Origin: PALSA-555 sp036521915 | GTDB taxonomy: Bacteria > Actinomycetota > Acidimicrobiia > IMCC26256 > PALSA-555 | Length of the DNA: 64,000 nucleotides | Reading direction: 5' to 3' | Assembly (NCBI GenBank): GCA_036521915.1 | Contig: DATDGU010000111.1 | Coordinates: 12,547-76,546, forward strand | Shown: positions 8,927 through 17,363 of the stretch, piece after piece | How the letters are laid out: every line of letters begins with the position of its first letter | Numbering within the stretch: the first letter of the stretch is position 1 | Translations under genes and position numbers: made by a program | Notes under the pieces: model-generated | What the model saw: the letters and a program-made list of their open reading frames with translations, nothing else | Databases searched by the model: none | Told to the model about the DNA's origin: nothing

Positions 8927-10003
8927 TCACTGGATGACGCTGCGGATGACCTCGCCGGCTTGCATCGCCTTGAACGCGTCGTTGATGTCGTTGAGGCCCA
9001 TCTTGCGGGACACCATGTCGCCGAGGTCGAGCCGGCCCTGCTCGACGAGCCCGATGAGGCGCGGGAAGTCGCGGTTCACCTGCGCGGACCCGTAGACGGT
9101 GCCGAGCAGGCGCTTCTCCTGGAGGATGAGCGGCATGGACGGCAGCTCGATGGACTGGTCGAAGCGGGGGACGCCCACCGCGACGCACGTGCCGCCGGCG
9201 CGGGTCATGTCGAAGGCCTGGCGGATGGTCGCCGGGTTTCCGATCACTTCGAACGCGTAGTCGGCGCCGCGGCCGCTGGTCAGCGCCTGGACCTGCGCGA
9301 CCGGGTCGCCGGCGGAGGGGTCGATCGCGTCGGTGGCGCCGAGCTCCAGCGCGGTCGTGCGCTTCAGCTCCACGGGGTCCACGGCGATGATGCGCGCCGC
9401 GCCGGCGATCTGGGCGCCCTGGATGACGGCCTGGCCGACGCCGCCGCAGCCGACGACGGCGACGGACGAGCCGGGGACGACCTGCGCGGTGTTCAGCGCG
9501 GCGCCGACGCCGGTCGTGACGCCGCACCCGATGAGCGCGAGCTGGTCGTCGGGAAGGTCGGTCTCGACCTTCACGAGGGAGATCTCGTCGCAGGTCATCG
9601 CCTCGGCGAACGTGCCGAGCCCGGTCATGGTGGGGAGCGGTGTGTCGTCGCTGCGGGTGGCCCGCATGGTGCCCATCACCGTGTAGGTCTGCTCGCACAG
9701 GTTGGACTGGTTGTTGCGGCAGAACCAGCAGACGCCGCACGCCGGGATGAACGAGCCGATGACCCGGTCGCCCGCCTTGACCCGGGAGACCTCCTTGCCG
9801 ACGGACTCGACGATTCCGGTGCCCTCGTGGCCGAGGATGCACGGCGGGGGCATGGGCAGCGTGCCGTTGATGACCGACAGGTCGGAGTGGCACACGCCGC
9901 TCGCCGTGACCCGCACGACGACGTCACGGGGTCCCGGGTCGGTGGGCTTGACGTCCTCGACGACGAGGTCGCCGTCGGGCTCCACGAAGATCGCTGCGCG
10001 CAT
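8927..10003 (-). CDS. Zinc-dependent medium-chain alcohol dehydrogenase
   Basis: 358 residues, MDR superfamily, close to the class III/NDMA-type group. Catalytic zinc ligands are visible in SGVCHSD and GHEGTG, with IGCGVTTG later. The structural zinc lobe is CGVCWFCRNNQSNLC (C-x2-C-x2-C-x7-C). The NAD-binding motif is VVGCGGVGQ. Oxidises alcohols with NAD or a tightly bound nicotinamide cofactor. ATG preceded by GAGAAGG. A possible -10 TACGTT lies at about 10036-10041 on the minus strand. Convergent with the deacetylase gene. Confidence 0.9.
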   Translation of the reverse strand: MRAAIFVEPDGDLVVEDVKPTDPGPRDVVVRVTASGVCHSDLSVINGTLPMPPPCILGHEGTGIVESVGKEVSRVKAGDRVIGSFIPACGVCWFCRNNQSNLCEQTYTVMGTMRATRSDDTPLPTMTGLGTFAEAMTCDEISLVKVETDLPDDQLALIGCGVTTGVGAALNTAQVVPGSSVAVVGCGGVGQAVIQGAQIAGAARIIAVDPVELKRTTALELGATDAIDPSAGDPVAQVQALTSGRGADYAFEVIGNPATIRQAFDMTRAGGTCVAVGVPRFDQSIELPSMPLILQEKRLLGTVYGSAQVNRDFPRLIGLVEQGRLDLGDMVSRKMGLNDINDAFKAMQAGEVIRSVIQ

Positions 10004-10042
10004 GGGCGTGCCTTCTCTCGGTTGGGCTTCGGTTCGAACGTA

Positions 10043-10915
10043 TCAGGGGGCCGGCCAGGGGTGGAGCGGCAGGCCCGAGGCGGGCATCCCCTCCCAGGCG
10101 ACGACGTGGCCGGGGAGCCCGTCGGTGGCGAAGAGCGTGCGGCCGTCGGCGCCGCCGAAGCAGCAGTTCGTGGTGACGCCGGGCCCGTCGAGGGCAAGGA
10201 ACTCGACCTCCTGGCCGTCGGGCTCGAGGACGCGCACGCCGTGCGCCGCGGTGTTCGCCACGTAGAGGCGGCCGTCGACGTCGACGCAAAGCCCGTCGCC
10301 GCTGCCGCCGGGCAGCTGCTCGACGATCCAGGGCCGCTCGCCGTCGACGAGGCGCAGCAGTCCCTGCCCCTCGACGACGACGGGGGTGCCCTCGGGCTCG
10401 AGCGCGATCCCGTTGCAGTAGAGGAAGCCCGACGCGACGGTCGTGACCGTCCCGACGGGGGTCATCGTGTGCACCCGGCCGCGCGGCTCGGCGGGGGGTG
10501 GGAACGGTGGCGGGTCCGTGAACCAGAGCGTGCCGTCGGCCGCGACGACGAGGTCGTTCGGCGCGAGGAACCCGTCGTCGACCACGTACTCGACGGCGCC
10601 GTCCGGGTGGACGCGCTGCAGGCCCGGCGTCACCGGCTCGAAGGGTGGCGGGTCGGGGAACAGGTTCGTGCTGGCGAAGTCGATCCCGCCGTTCTGCGTG
10701 ACGAGGAAGCCACCGTCGCGGGCGAGCGCCGCCGCGTTGGCGCCGCCCCCGACGACGGCGACGCGCTCGACGCGGCCGTCGGCGAGGTGGATGCGCTCGA
10801 GCGCACCGTCGGCCACGCTCGTGCACACCAGCGTGCCCGGCCCGCCGTCGGCCGCCGGGCAGTACACCGGCCCCTCGGGGAACCGGATGCCGGTGGCGAC
10901 GACCTCGGCCCTCAC
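10043..10915 (-). CDS. SMP-30/gluconolactonase-like beta-propeller hydrolase
   Basis: 290 residues; six-bladed propeller lactonase. Metal-site segments are FPEGPVY (Glu), APNDLVVAADGTLWFTDP (Asn/Asp), YCNGIALEPEG and GGSGDGLCVDVDGRLYVAN. Hydrolyses sugar or other lactones. The GTG start overlaps the stop of the upstream redoxin gene as GTGA, so the two are one transcript and translationally coupled; the open frame otherwise runs far back over the redoxin gene and is spurious there. Confidence 0.85.
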   Translation of the reverse strand: MRAEVVATGIRFPEGPVYCPAADGGPGTLVCTSVADGALERIHLADGRVERVAVVGGGANAAALARDGGFLVTQNGGIDFASTNLFPDPPPFEPVTPGLQRVHPDGAVEYVVDDGFLAPNDLVVAADGTLWFTDPPPFPPPAEPRGRVHTMTPVGTVTTVASGFLYCNGIALEPEGTPVVVEGQGLLRLVDGERPWIVEQLPGGSGDGLCVDVDGRLYVANTAAHGVRVLEPDGQEVEFLALDGPGVTTNCCFGGADGRTLFATDGLPGHVVAWEGMPASGLPLHPWPAP

Positions 10916-11952
10916 GACCCGTAGCCGGGTCGGCCCGCGGCGTCCCACTCCTGGTAGTAGTCGAAGAACGCCTGGCCGAAGGGGTCGTCGCCGCTCCACG
11001 GCATCGAGCCGCGATGGATCGTCCAGTCGGCGAGCGCGAGGTTCTTCGCCGCGGCGAGGTGACGGGCGGCGGCGTCGGGGTTCCCGGCGCGCAGCAGGTG
11101 CGCCGCGAGGCGCCGCTCGGCGCGGGCGCGCTGCTCGGCCTCGTCGGCCGGGACCTGGCGGTCGTGGATCTCGGCGGTGGACAGCGGCGCCACCCCGTCG
11201 TGCACCCAGCGGCGCAGCGCATCGTGGTGCAACGAGGAGTCGATCTGGGTGAAGTCCTTGAAGCGGTCGTCGGCCGGGGTGATCGCCGGCGGCCGGACGA
11301 TTCGGTTGGCCTCGTCGATCCAGACGGTTGTCGGGATGTTCAAGATCCCGTAGCGCTCGGCGACGAGGTGGTCGCGGTCGAGGAGCACCGGGTAGGTGAG
11401 CGGGACGGGCGATTCGTCGACCGCCCACTGGCGGACGGCCTCAGGGTCCTCGTCGAGCGCGACGGCGAGCATGACGAGGCCGGTCGACGCGAGCTCGTCG
11501 TGCAGCTCCTGCCACACGGGCAGGTCCCAGCGGCACCCTCACCATGACGCCCAGGCGATGAGCAGCCGCTTGCGGCCCGCGTAGTCGTCGAGCGACACGG
11601 GGTGGCCGTCGAGGTCCGGGAGCGTGAACGGCGGCGCGTCGAGCGCGTCGAGGCGGGCCTGCACGTCGGTGGGCGCGGCGCCGAACACGGCGACGCCCGC
11701 GTCGGGCTCGACGGCGACGGGACGGCCGAGCGCGGCGCCGAAGGCGCGGACGTCGATCGCGCCGTCGGTCAGGAGCGCGGCGCGGTCGCGTACGGGGACG
11801 CACACGTTGTCGCGGCAGAGGCCCTCGGGTCGCAGCGTCCAGCCCGTCGCGTGGTCGAGGTCGTCGGCCGCGACGAGCAGCGTGTCACCGTGCCGGGTGG
11901 CGGGCACGCGGATCTCGCGGTCGTCGTCGAGGAGCGTCGCGTCGGTGGGCAC
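10912..11952 (-). CDS. Redoxin (thioredoxin-fold) selenoprotein, UGA read as selenocysteine at residue 138
   Basis: 346 residues if the in-frame TGA at 11541-11539 is decoded as Sec. Residues 1-105 are a unique N-terminal domain with Cys46 and Cys51. Residues 108-230 are a TlpA/AhpC-type redoxin: FTLPDLDGHPVSLDDYAG, then AWASW-U138-G-C140-R, LPVWQEL, VALDEDPEAV, and the cis-Pro loop GILNIPTTVWID. The C-terminal region (about 260-346) is helical. The TGA replaces the first redox cysteine, both halves share one frame, and a hairpin begins 3 nt after the TGA. GTG start at 11952 with a leaderless -10 box. Downstream SMP-30 gene overlaps by GTGA. The alternative is a nonsense mutation or sequencing error; then two fragments (11539-11952 and 10912-11517) would result. 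A thiol/selenol peroxidase or disulfide reductase role is inferred. Confidence 0.85.
11500..11536 (-). promoter_or_regulatory. Predicted bacterial SECIS hairpin of the redoxin selenoprotein
   Basis: Directly after the TGA (11541-11539) the mRNA can fold: GTGC 11536-11533 with GCAC 11503-11500, a C/U mismatch, GCT 11531-11529 with AGC 11507-11505, a 4-nt 5' bulge GGGA, CCTGCC 11524-11519 with GGCAGG 11513-11508 and apical loop CGTGT 11518-11514. The loop begins 21 nt after the TGA and contains G and GU, as expected for SelB binding. Confidence 0.7.
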
Positions 11953-11958
11953 GCCGTC

Positions 11959-11964
11959 AACCTA
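11959..11964 (-). promoter_or_regulatory. -10 box TAGGTT of the redoxin gene, leaderless
   Basis: TAGGTT on the minus strand ends 6 nt before GTG 11952. It is back-to-back with the SDR promoter; the 35-nt spacer carries the inverted repeat CCTAC-N8-GTAGG. Confidence 0.5.
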
Positions 11965-11974
11965 CCCGGGACCG

Positions 11975-11980
11975 TAGGCT
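11975..11980 (+). promoter_or_regulatory. -10 box TAGGCT of the SDR gene, leaderless
   Basis: TAGGCT ends 7 nt before GTG 11988 with no SD site between. Confidence 0.5.
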
Positions 11981-11987
11981 CGGGGCA

Positions 11988-12803
11988 GTGGGGCTGCTCG
12001 ACGGGAAGGCGGCGATCGTCACCGGGGGCGGCGGTGGGATCGGTCGGGGGATCGCGGAGCGCTTCGCCGCGGAGGGCGCGGCGGTCACCCTCGCGGAGAT
12101 CGACGAGGGACGCGCCGCCGAGACGGCCGCGGCGATCGAGGCGGCCGGCGGGACCGTGCAGCCCGTCGTCGCTGATGTCCGCGAGGCCGCGGACGTCCAG
12201 CGGGTCGTGGCCGCCGCGCTCGACCTGACCGGGCGCGTCGACGTCCTCGTGAACAACGTCGGGCACTACGGCGGGAAGCGCAAGGCCTTCCATGAGCAGA
12301 CCCAGGAGGAGTGGCTCGACCTCTACCGGGTGAACCTCGAGCACGTGCTGCTCACGACGCGCGCCGTGCTCGGCCCGATGGTCGAGCGCGGGGCCGGTGC
12401 GATCGTGAGCGTCTCGACGATCGAGGCGTTCCGGGGGATCCCGACGCGCGCGGTCTACGCCGCGTTCAAGGCCGGGATCACCGGGCTCACGAAGAGCCTG
12501 GCGCTCGAGTACGCGCCGCACGGGATCCGGGTGAACGCGATCGCGCCGGACGTGACCGAGACGCTGCAGGTCCCGTACTCGAGCTGGCTGCAGCCGGGCG
12601 ACGAGGCGCTCATCCCCTTGTGGGTGCCCGTCGGCCGGTTCGGCACACCCGAGGACCTCGCCGGCGTCGCGCTGTTCCTCGCGTCGGACCTGGCGGCGTT
12701 CGTCACCGGGACGACCGTCCACGCCGACGGCGGCACGTTCGCGGCCGGCGGCTGGTTCCGGACGATCGAAGGGACCTGGACGAACCGGCCGCGGCACGCC
12801 TAG
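11988..12803 (+). CDS. Short-chain dehydrogenase/reductase
   Basis: 271 residues, classical SDR. NAD(P) motif TGGGGGIGRG, NNVGHYGG (NNAG equivalent), catalytic Ser in VSVSTIEAF and YAAFK (Tyr-x3-Lys), then IRVNAIAPD and the C-terminal ADGGTFAAGG. The acidic residue after beta-2 (LAEIDEG) suggests NAD preference. Substrate unknown. GTG start with leaderless promoter, divergent from the redoxin selenoprotein; its end overlaps the convergent sulfatase by 4 nt. Confidence 0.9.
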   Translation: MGLLDGKAAIVTGGGGGIGRGIAERFAAEGAAVTLAEIDEGRAAETAAAIEAAGGTVQPVVADVREAADVQRVVAAALDLTGRVDVLVNNVGHYGGKRKAFHEQTQEEWLDLYRVNLEHVLLTTRAVLGPMVERGAGAIVSVSTIEAFRGIPTRAVYAAFKAGITGLTKSLALEYAPHGIRVNAIAPDVTETLQVPYSSWLQPGDEALIPLWVPVGRFGTPEDLAGVALFLASDLAAFVTGTTVHADGGTFAAGGWFRTIEGTWTNRPRHA

Positions 12804-14341
12804 CGGGACGGCGCGACCGGCGCGTCGGCGCGAAAGCGCGGGGTGCCGAGCTCGGCGGCCTCGAGGGTGCGCAGCTGCTCGAAGCGGTCGCGCACCTCAC
12901 CCCGGTGGGCGCGGTCCATCGCGAGGTTGCGCAGCTCGTGGGGGTCCTCGGCGAGGTCGTACAGCTCGTGGTCCTGGTCCTCGAACGGTGCGTCGACGTC
13001 GACGCGCTTCGGGTGGCGCGGCGGTCGGCCGGTGTTGCCCCAGCCGCCGCCGCAGCCGTAGTAGCGGGCGTACTTGTAGCGGCCGTCGAAGACGCCGCGG
13101 ATCGCGTACCGCAGCTCGACGCACGAGTCGTACCAGGCCATGTCCTGGGCGAATAGAACCGCGTCACGCGCCGGCCGGCTCGGGTCGGCGAGCACGCCGG
13201 TGAGGTCCTGGCCGGGGAGGTCGGCGGCGTCGGCGCCGCCGAGCGCGCACACGGTGCGGGCGAGGTCGAGGTGGCTGGCCAGCGCGTCGGTGCATGTGGC
13301 GGCGGCGGTGACGCCGGGCACCTTGACGTAGAGCGGGACGCGCATGATCTCGTCGTAGACGAACGGGCCCTTGCTGCGCAGGCCGTGGGAGCCGCACATG
13401 TCGCCGTGGTCGGCGGTGAAGATCACGGCGGTCTCGGCGGCGGCACCCGACGCGTCGAGCGCGTCGAGCACGAGCCCGAGGTTGCGGTCGCCTTCCTGGT
13501 GGAGCCGCCAGTAGTAGTCGAGGTGGCGACACCAGGCGCGCGTGTCGGTCGGGTCGAGGTACCCGTAGAGGGTGTGCTGCTGCTGGTAGAGCCACTCGCG
13601 CTGCACGGCCGGCTTCGTGAACAGGTCGTCGTCGAAGTTGGGTGGGAGGGTGTCGAACACCTCGTCGTACGGCGCGGCATATGCGGGGAGCGGGTCGGTC
13701 TCCTTCCATGCCGCGGCCTCGAGGAAGCGCTTCACCGCGTCGACCTCGTCGGCGCGGTCGCGCTGGTAGTCGGGCTGGTCGATCGGGAACCACATCACGT
13801 CGTGGGGGTTGACCAGCCCGACGACGAGGAGCCAGGGCCTGGGGCTGGCGGCGTTCGCCGCGAGCCAGGTGGCGGCCCGCTCGGCGATCCACGGGTCGAA
13901 CTCGACGCCCGTGCCGGCCCAGCCCATGAAGTGACGGTCGTTGCCGGACCAGTCCGAGAAGCCGTACGGCTCGAGGTCGGGCGACACCGCGTGGGAGAGG
14001 TGCCACTTGCCGATGTAGGAGGTGCGGTAGCCGGCGTCGCGCAGGCGCCGCCCGATCGTCGGGATCGCCGGGTCGAGTTCACGCTGGCCGGAGAACACGA
14101 CGTTGTCGACGACGCCGTGCTCGGGCACGGTGCGGCCGGTGAGGATCGTCGCCCGCGAGGGCGAGCACGGCGACGAGTGTGTGTAGAAGCGCGTGAACTC
14201 GAGACCCTCGTCGAGCAGCCGCTGGCGGTGGGGCAGCGTGAGGTCGGGTGGGATCCAGCCCCGCTGGCGCTCCTGGTCGGCGACCACGAGGAGGATGTTG
14301 GGCCGGCGGACATCCGTCGGAGCCGGTGCCGGGGTGACCAT
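12800..14341 (-). CDS. Arylsulfatase-type sulfatase (formylglycine-dependent)
   Basis: 513 residues. The sulfatase signature SSPCSPSRA carries Cys59 in C-x-P-S-R, to be converted to formylglycine by a separate enzyme; no such enzyme gene is in the window. N-terminal metal site ILLVVADQERQ, HGVVDN, GKWHLSH and the C-terminal metal segment FTADHGDMCGSHG are all present. No signal peptide is seen, so it is probably cytoplasmic. Hydrolyses a sulfate (or phosphonate) ester. ATG start 8 nt after a TAGCGT -10 box, divergent from the histidine phosphatase. Confidence 0.9.
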   Translation of the reverse strand: MVTPAPAPTDVRRPNILLVVADQERQRGWIPPDLTLPHRQRLLDEGLEFTRFYTHSSPCSPSRATILTGRTVPEHGVVDNVVFSGQRELDPAIPTIGRRLRDAGYRTSYIGKWHLSHAVSPDLEPYGFSDWSGNDRHFMGWAGTGVEFDPWIAERAATWLAANAASPRPWLLVVGLVNPHDVMWFPIDQPDYQRDRADEVDAVKRFLEAAAWKETDPLPAYAAPYDEVFDTLPPNFDDDLFTKPAVQREWLYQQQHTLYGYLDPTDTRAWCRHLDYYWRLHQEGDRNLGLVLDALDASGAAAETAVIFTADHGDMCGSHGLRSKGPFVYDEIMRVPLYVKVPGVTAAATCTDALASHLDLARTVCALGGADAADLPGQDLTGVLADPSRPARDAVLFAQDMAWYDSCVELRYAIRGVFDGRYKYARYYGCGGGWGNTGRPPRHPKRVDVDAPFEDQDHELYDLAEDPHELRNLAMDRAHRGEVRDRFEQLRTLEAAELGTPRFRADAPVAPSR

Positions 14342-14349
14342 CGACGCGG

Positions 14350-14359
14350 ACGCTACCGT
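14350..14359. promoter_or_regulatory. Overlapping divergent -10 boxes (TAGCGT minus, TACCGT plus)
   Basis: Minus-strand TAGCGT (14355-14350) is 8 nt from the sulfatase ATG at 14341. Plus-strand TACCGT (14354-14359) is 8 nt from the phosphatase ATG at 14368. The two hexamers share 2 bp, so the promoters probably exclude each other. Confidence 0.5.
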
Positions 14360-14367
14360 CCGACGCC

Positions 14368-14979
14368 ATGTCGGGGATGGGGACGGTCGTCGCGCGCGTG
14401 CTGCTGGTGCGCCACGGCGAGTCGACGTGGAACGTCGAGGGTCGATGGCAGGGGCGCGCCGACCCGCCGCTCAGCCCCGACGGGGAGCGCCAAGCGCGCG
14501 AGGCCGCCGATGCCCTGCCGGCGGTCGCCGTCGTGTGGGCCTCCGACCTTGCCCGTGCCCGCCAGACCGCCGAGCTCGTGGCGCCGGCGGGTGCCGCCGT
14601 GCGCCTCGACGCGCGGCTCCGCGAGCGCGACGTCGGCGCCTGGGCCGGCCTGACCCGCGCCGAGATCGACGCGCGCGACCCGGGCGCGCTGGAGGGGGGC
14701 CGCCGCCCCCCGGACTGGGAGAGCGACGAGGCGCTGGGCGCACGGTGCTGGCCCGCGCTGTGCGCCGTGTCGGCGAGCCTCGCGCCGGGTGGGGAGGGCC
14801 TGGTCGTGACGCACGGCGGGCTCATCCGCGTCGTCGCCGAGGGGCTCGGCGTGGCGGCGTGGCCGGTGCCCAACCTGGCTGGCGTGTGGCTCGAGCGCCG
14901 CGGTGACGCGTTCTCGCTGGGCCCACGCGTCTCGCTGCTCGACGCCGAATCTCGACGCGGCGCCCGTCACGCCAGCTGA
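14368..14979 (+). CDS. Histidine phosphatase (phosphoglycerate-mutase-like)
   Basis: 203 residues. RHG motif LLVRHGESTWN with catalytic His16, conserved Arg in LARARQTAEL, Glu in LRERDVGAW and the second His in VVTHGGLIRV. A single-domain broad-specificity phosphatase of the GpmB/CobC type. The C-terminus after about residue 175 is variable. Leaderless start. Next gene helD follows after 89 nt. Confidence 0.85.
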   Translation: MSGMGTVVARVLLVRHGESTWNVEGRWQGRADPPLSPDGERQAREAADALPAVAVVWASDLARARQTAELVAPAGAAVRLDARLRERDVGAWAGLTRAEIDARDPGALEGGRRPPDWESDEALGARCWPALCAVSASLAPGGEGLVVTHGGLIRVVAEGLGVAAWPVPNLAGVWLERRGDAFSLGPRVSLLDAESRRGARHAS

Positions 14980-15068
14980 GCGGCGCGAATCGGGCCGATG
15001 GCGCCGGGCGTGTCGGCCGCTAGAATGGTCGTTCCCCCGTACGCAACTGAAGCGAGAGCCCCGCCGCG

Positions 15069-17354
15069 TTGACTGCCGTCGACCCCGAGCTCCTGGCTGA
15101 ACAGCGGTACGTCGACCGGGCGTACGGCCGTCTGGAGGCCATGCGGGCCGCCGCCCGTCGGGTGGCCGACGGCTACGCCGAGGTCGGCGCGGGAGGCACG
15201 CATCAGGCTCGCCTCGAGCGAGACGTCGCCGCGGAGGTCACGCGTCGCCGCCTCGCGGCGCTCGACATCGGCGCGGCGCCGCTGTGCTTCGGTCGGCTCG
15301 ACCTCGCCGAGGACGGCGACGGCGACGGCGACGGCGACGCCGAGCAGCTCTACTACATCGGGCGGGTGGCGGTCACCGACGACGACCAGGTGCCCCTCAT
15401 CGTCGACTGGCGTGCGCCCGTCTCCGAGCCCTTCTACCGGGCGACGGCCACCGACTCGATGGGCGTCGTACGCCGCCGCCACTTCCTCACCCGCGTCGGC
15501 GACGGCCGCGAGCTGGTCGGCATCGACGACGAGGTGTTCGACCGGGACGCCGCCGAGTCGTCGGGGTTCACCGTGTTCGGGGAGGGGGCGCTGCTCGCCG
15601 CGCTCGACCGGGCCCGCACGGGTCGCATGAGCGACATCGTGGCCACGATCCAGGCCGAACAGGACGAGGCGATCCGCTCGCCGCTGCCCGGCGTGCTCGT
15701 CGTCGCCGGCGGGCCAGGGACGGGCAAGACCGCCGTCGCGCTCCACCGCGCCGCCTACCTCCTGTACACGCATCGCCGCCGCCTCGCCGGGCAGGGCGTG
15801 CTCTTCGTCGGCCCGAACTCGATCTTCGTGCGCTACATCGACCAGGTGCTGCCCTCGTTGGGGGAGAGCGACGTGCAGCTCTCGACCCTCGCGGGCCTGA
15901 AGCCGGCGTACTCGGTCGGCGGCGAGGACTCGACGGCCGCGGCCCACCTGAAGGGCGACGCCCGCATGGCGCGCGTCATCGAGCGGGCGATGCGGGACCG
16001 GGAGCACCCGCTCGCGCGCGACATGGTGGTGATGGTTGACGGCACGCTGCTGCGGCTGTCGCGTGGCGCGTCGCAGCGGATCGTCGAGCGGGCGCGCGGG
16101 CGACGCGGCACGCACAACGCCAAGCGACCCGGGGTAGTGCGCGCCGTCGTGGAGCAGCTCCGCCACCGGTACCGCCGGGCGCTCGGCGCGGTCGCGCCCG
16201 ACGACGCAGACTGGGACCGCGAGCTCGACGGACGACTGCGGCGCCTGCCCGAGGTGCGCGCCGCGCTCCAGCGCATGTGGCCCGTCCTAACCGGCGGGGA
16301 GCTCCTCCACGACCTGTTCTCGTTCCCCGGGCTCGTCCGCTCCGCGTCGACGGGAATCCTGTCCGACGACGAGCAGGCGCTGCTCGTGCGGGCGCGGTCA
16401 CCGCGCGTGCGCGACGTCGCCTGGACCGAGGCCGATCTCGCGCTCATCGACGAGGCGGACGCCCGCCTCGGCCCGCCCGAGGCCGCGCGGCCACGACGTC
16501 GGCGGGCTCGCGCCCGCGACGACGACGCGGCGTCGCGTGTCGTCGCCGGCCTGGGGCTGGGGGGATTCCTCACCCCGGGTGAGGTGGCGCGCCGCTATAC
16601 CGGCGACGGCCAGTCGGGCGATGACGCGCCTGACGAGCCGCGCACGTTCGGGCACGTCCTCGTCGACGAGGCCCAGGACGTGTCGGCGATGCAGTGGCGC
16701 CTGCTCGCCCGCCGCTGCCCGTCCGGCTCGATGACCATCGTGGGCGACTTCGGCCAGGCCAGCCGGGCGGGGGCGCTCCACGACTGGCCGGAGGTGCTGG
16801 ACATCGTGTCGGGGCGCGCCGGCGCGGAGATCGTGACCCTCACAGTGAACTACCGCACGCCGAGCGAGATCATGCGCGTCGCGCACCGCGTGCTCAGCGC
16901 GGCGTCGCCGGGCGCGCCGCCGACCCGGTCGGTCCGCGACTCGGGGCACGAGCCGCGGTTCGTGCGCGTCAGCCAGGACGGCCTCGTCGACGGCCTGGCG
17001 GACGCGGCGCGCCGGTCGGTCGGGGCAGGCGGGACGGTCGCGGTCGTCGCGCGCGCCGAGCTGCACGACGACCTCGTCGCCCGGCTCGCCGACGTCGGCG
17101 CGCGGGCCGGCACAACCGAGGCGCTCGACGCGCCGGTCGCCGTGCTCACGGCGCAGGCGATCAAGGGCCTCGAGTTCGACCACGTCGTCGTCAGCGACCC
17201 GTCGACGCTCGTGCCCGGCGACGACGCCGGGTTGCGGCTCCTCTACGTCGCGCTGACCCGCGCGACACGCACGCTGACCGTGGTCTACGCCGAGGCGCTC
17301 CCGGAGGCGCTCAGCGCCGCCGCCCTGCCCGGCGCGGCGATCGCGGCGTCGTAG
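15069..17354 (+). CDS. helD: HelD-like UvrD/Rep-family ATPase (RNA polymerase recycling factor)
   Basis: 761 residues. Long coiled N-terminal arm (residues 1-70), 1A core with Walker A VAGGPGTGKTAVAL near residue 213, LFVGPNSIFVRYI, then DEAQDVSAMQW (Walker B), GDFGQASR, LTVNYRTPSEIM and the C-terminal motif LLYVALTRAT. This order matches actinobacterial HelD, which removes stalled RNA polymerase from nucleic acid and is linked to rifamycin tolerance in some species. TTG start; TAGAAT about 45 nt upstream could be the -10 box. A (GACGGC)4 repeat at 15312-15335 gives a DG-repeat in a surface loop. Confidence 0.85.
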   Translation: MTAVDPELLAEQRYVDRAYGRLEAMRAAARRVADGYAEVGAGGTHQARLERDVAAEVTRRRLAALDIGAAPLCFGRLDLAEDGDGDGDGDAEQLYYIGRVAVTDDDQVPLIVDWRAPVSEPFYRATATDSMGVVRRRHFLTRVGDGRELVGIDDEVFDRDAAESSGFTVFGEGALLAALDRARTGRMSDIVATIQAEQDEAIRSPLPGVLVVAGGPGTGKTAVALHRAAYLLYTHRRRLAGQGVLFVGPNSIFVRYIDQVLPSLGESDVQLSTLAGLKPAYSVGGEDSTAAAHLKGDARMARVIERAMRDREHPLARDMVVMVDGTLLRLSRGASQRIVERARGRRGTHNAKRPGVVRAVVEQLRHRYRRALGAVAPDDADWDRELDGRLRRLPEVRAALQRMWPVLTGGELLHDLFSFPGLVRSASTGILSDDEQALLVRARSPRVRDVAWTEADLALIDEADARLGPPEAARPRRRRARARDDDAASRVVAGLGLGGFLTPGEVARRYTGDGQSGDDAPDEPRTFGHVLVDEAQDVSAMQWRLLARRCPSGSMTIVGDFGQASRAGALHDWPEVLDIVSGRAGAEIVTLTVNYRTPSEIMRVAHRVLSAASPGAPPTRSVRDSGHEPRFVRVSQDGLVDGLADAARRSVGAGGTVAVVARAELHDDLVARLADVGARAGTTEALDAPVAVLTAQAIKGLEFDHVVVSDPSTLVPGDDAGLRLLYVALTRATRTLTVVYAEALPEALSAAALPGAAIAAS

Positions 17355-17357
17355 GAT
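17352..17357 (+). promoter_or_regulatory. -10 box TAGGAT containing the helD stop codon
   Basis: TAGGAT ends 6 nt before the pepF GTG. Its first three bases are the TAG stop of helD. Confidence 0.45.
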
Positions 17358-17363
17358 CCGCGC

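Noticed and set aside
8915..8940. TGACGC-G-GCGTCA palindrome as a TetR operator
   Set aside because: It lies between convergent genes where no promoter is needed; spacing differs from the 35-42 kb motif.
13271..14653. 460-codon frame antisense to the sulfatase
   Set aside because: Shadow frame; the opposite strand has the complete sulfatase signature and metal sites.
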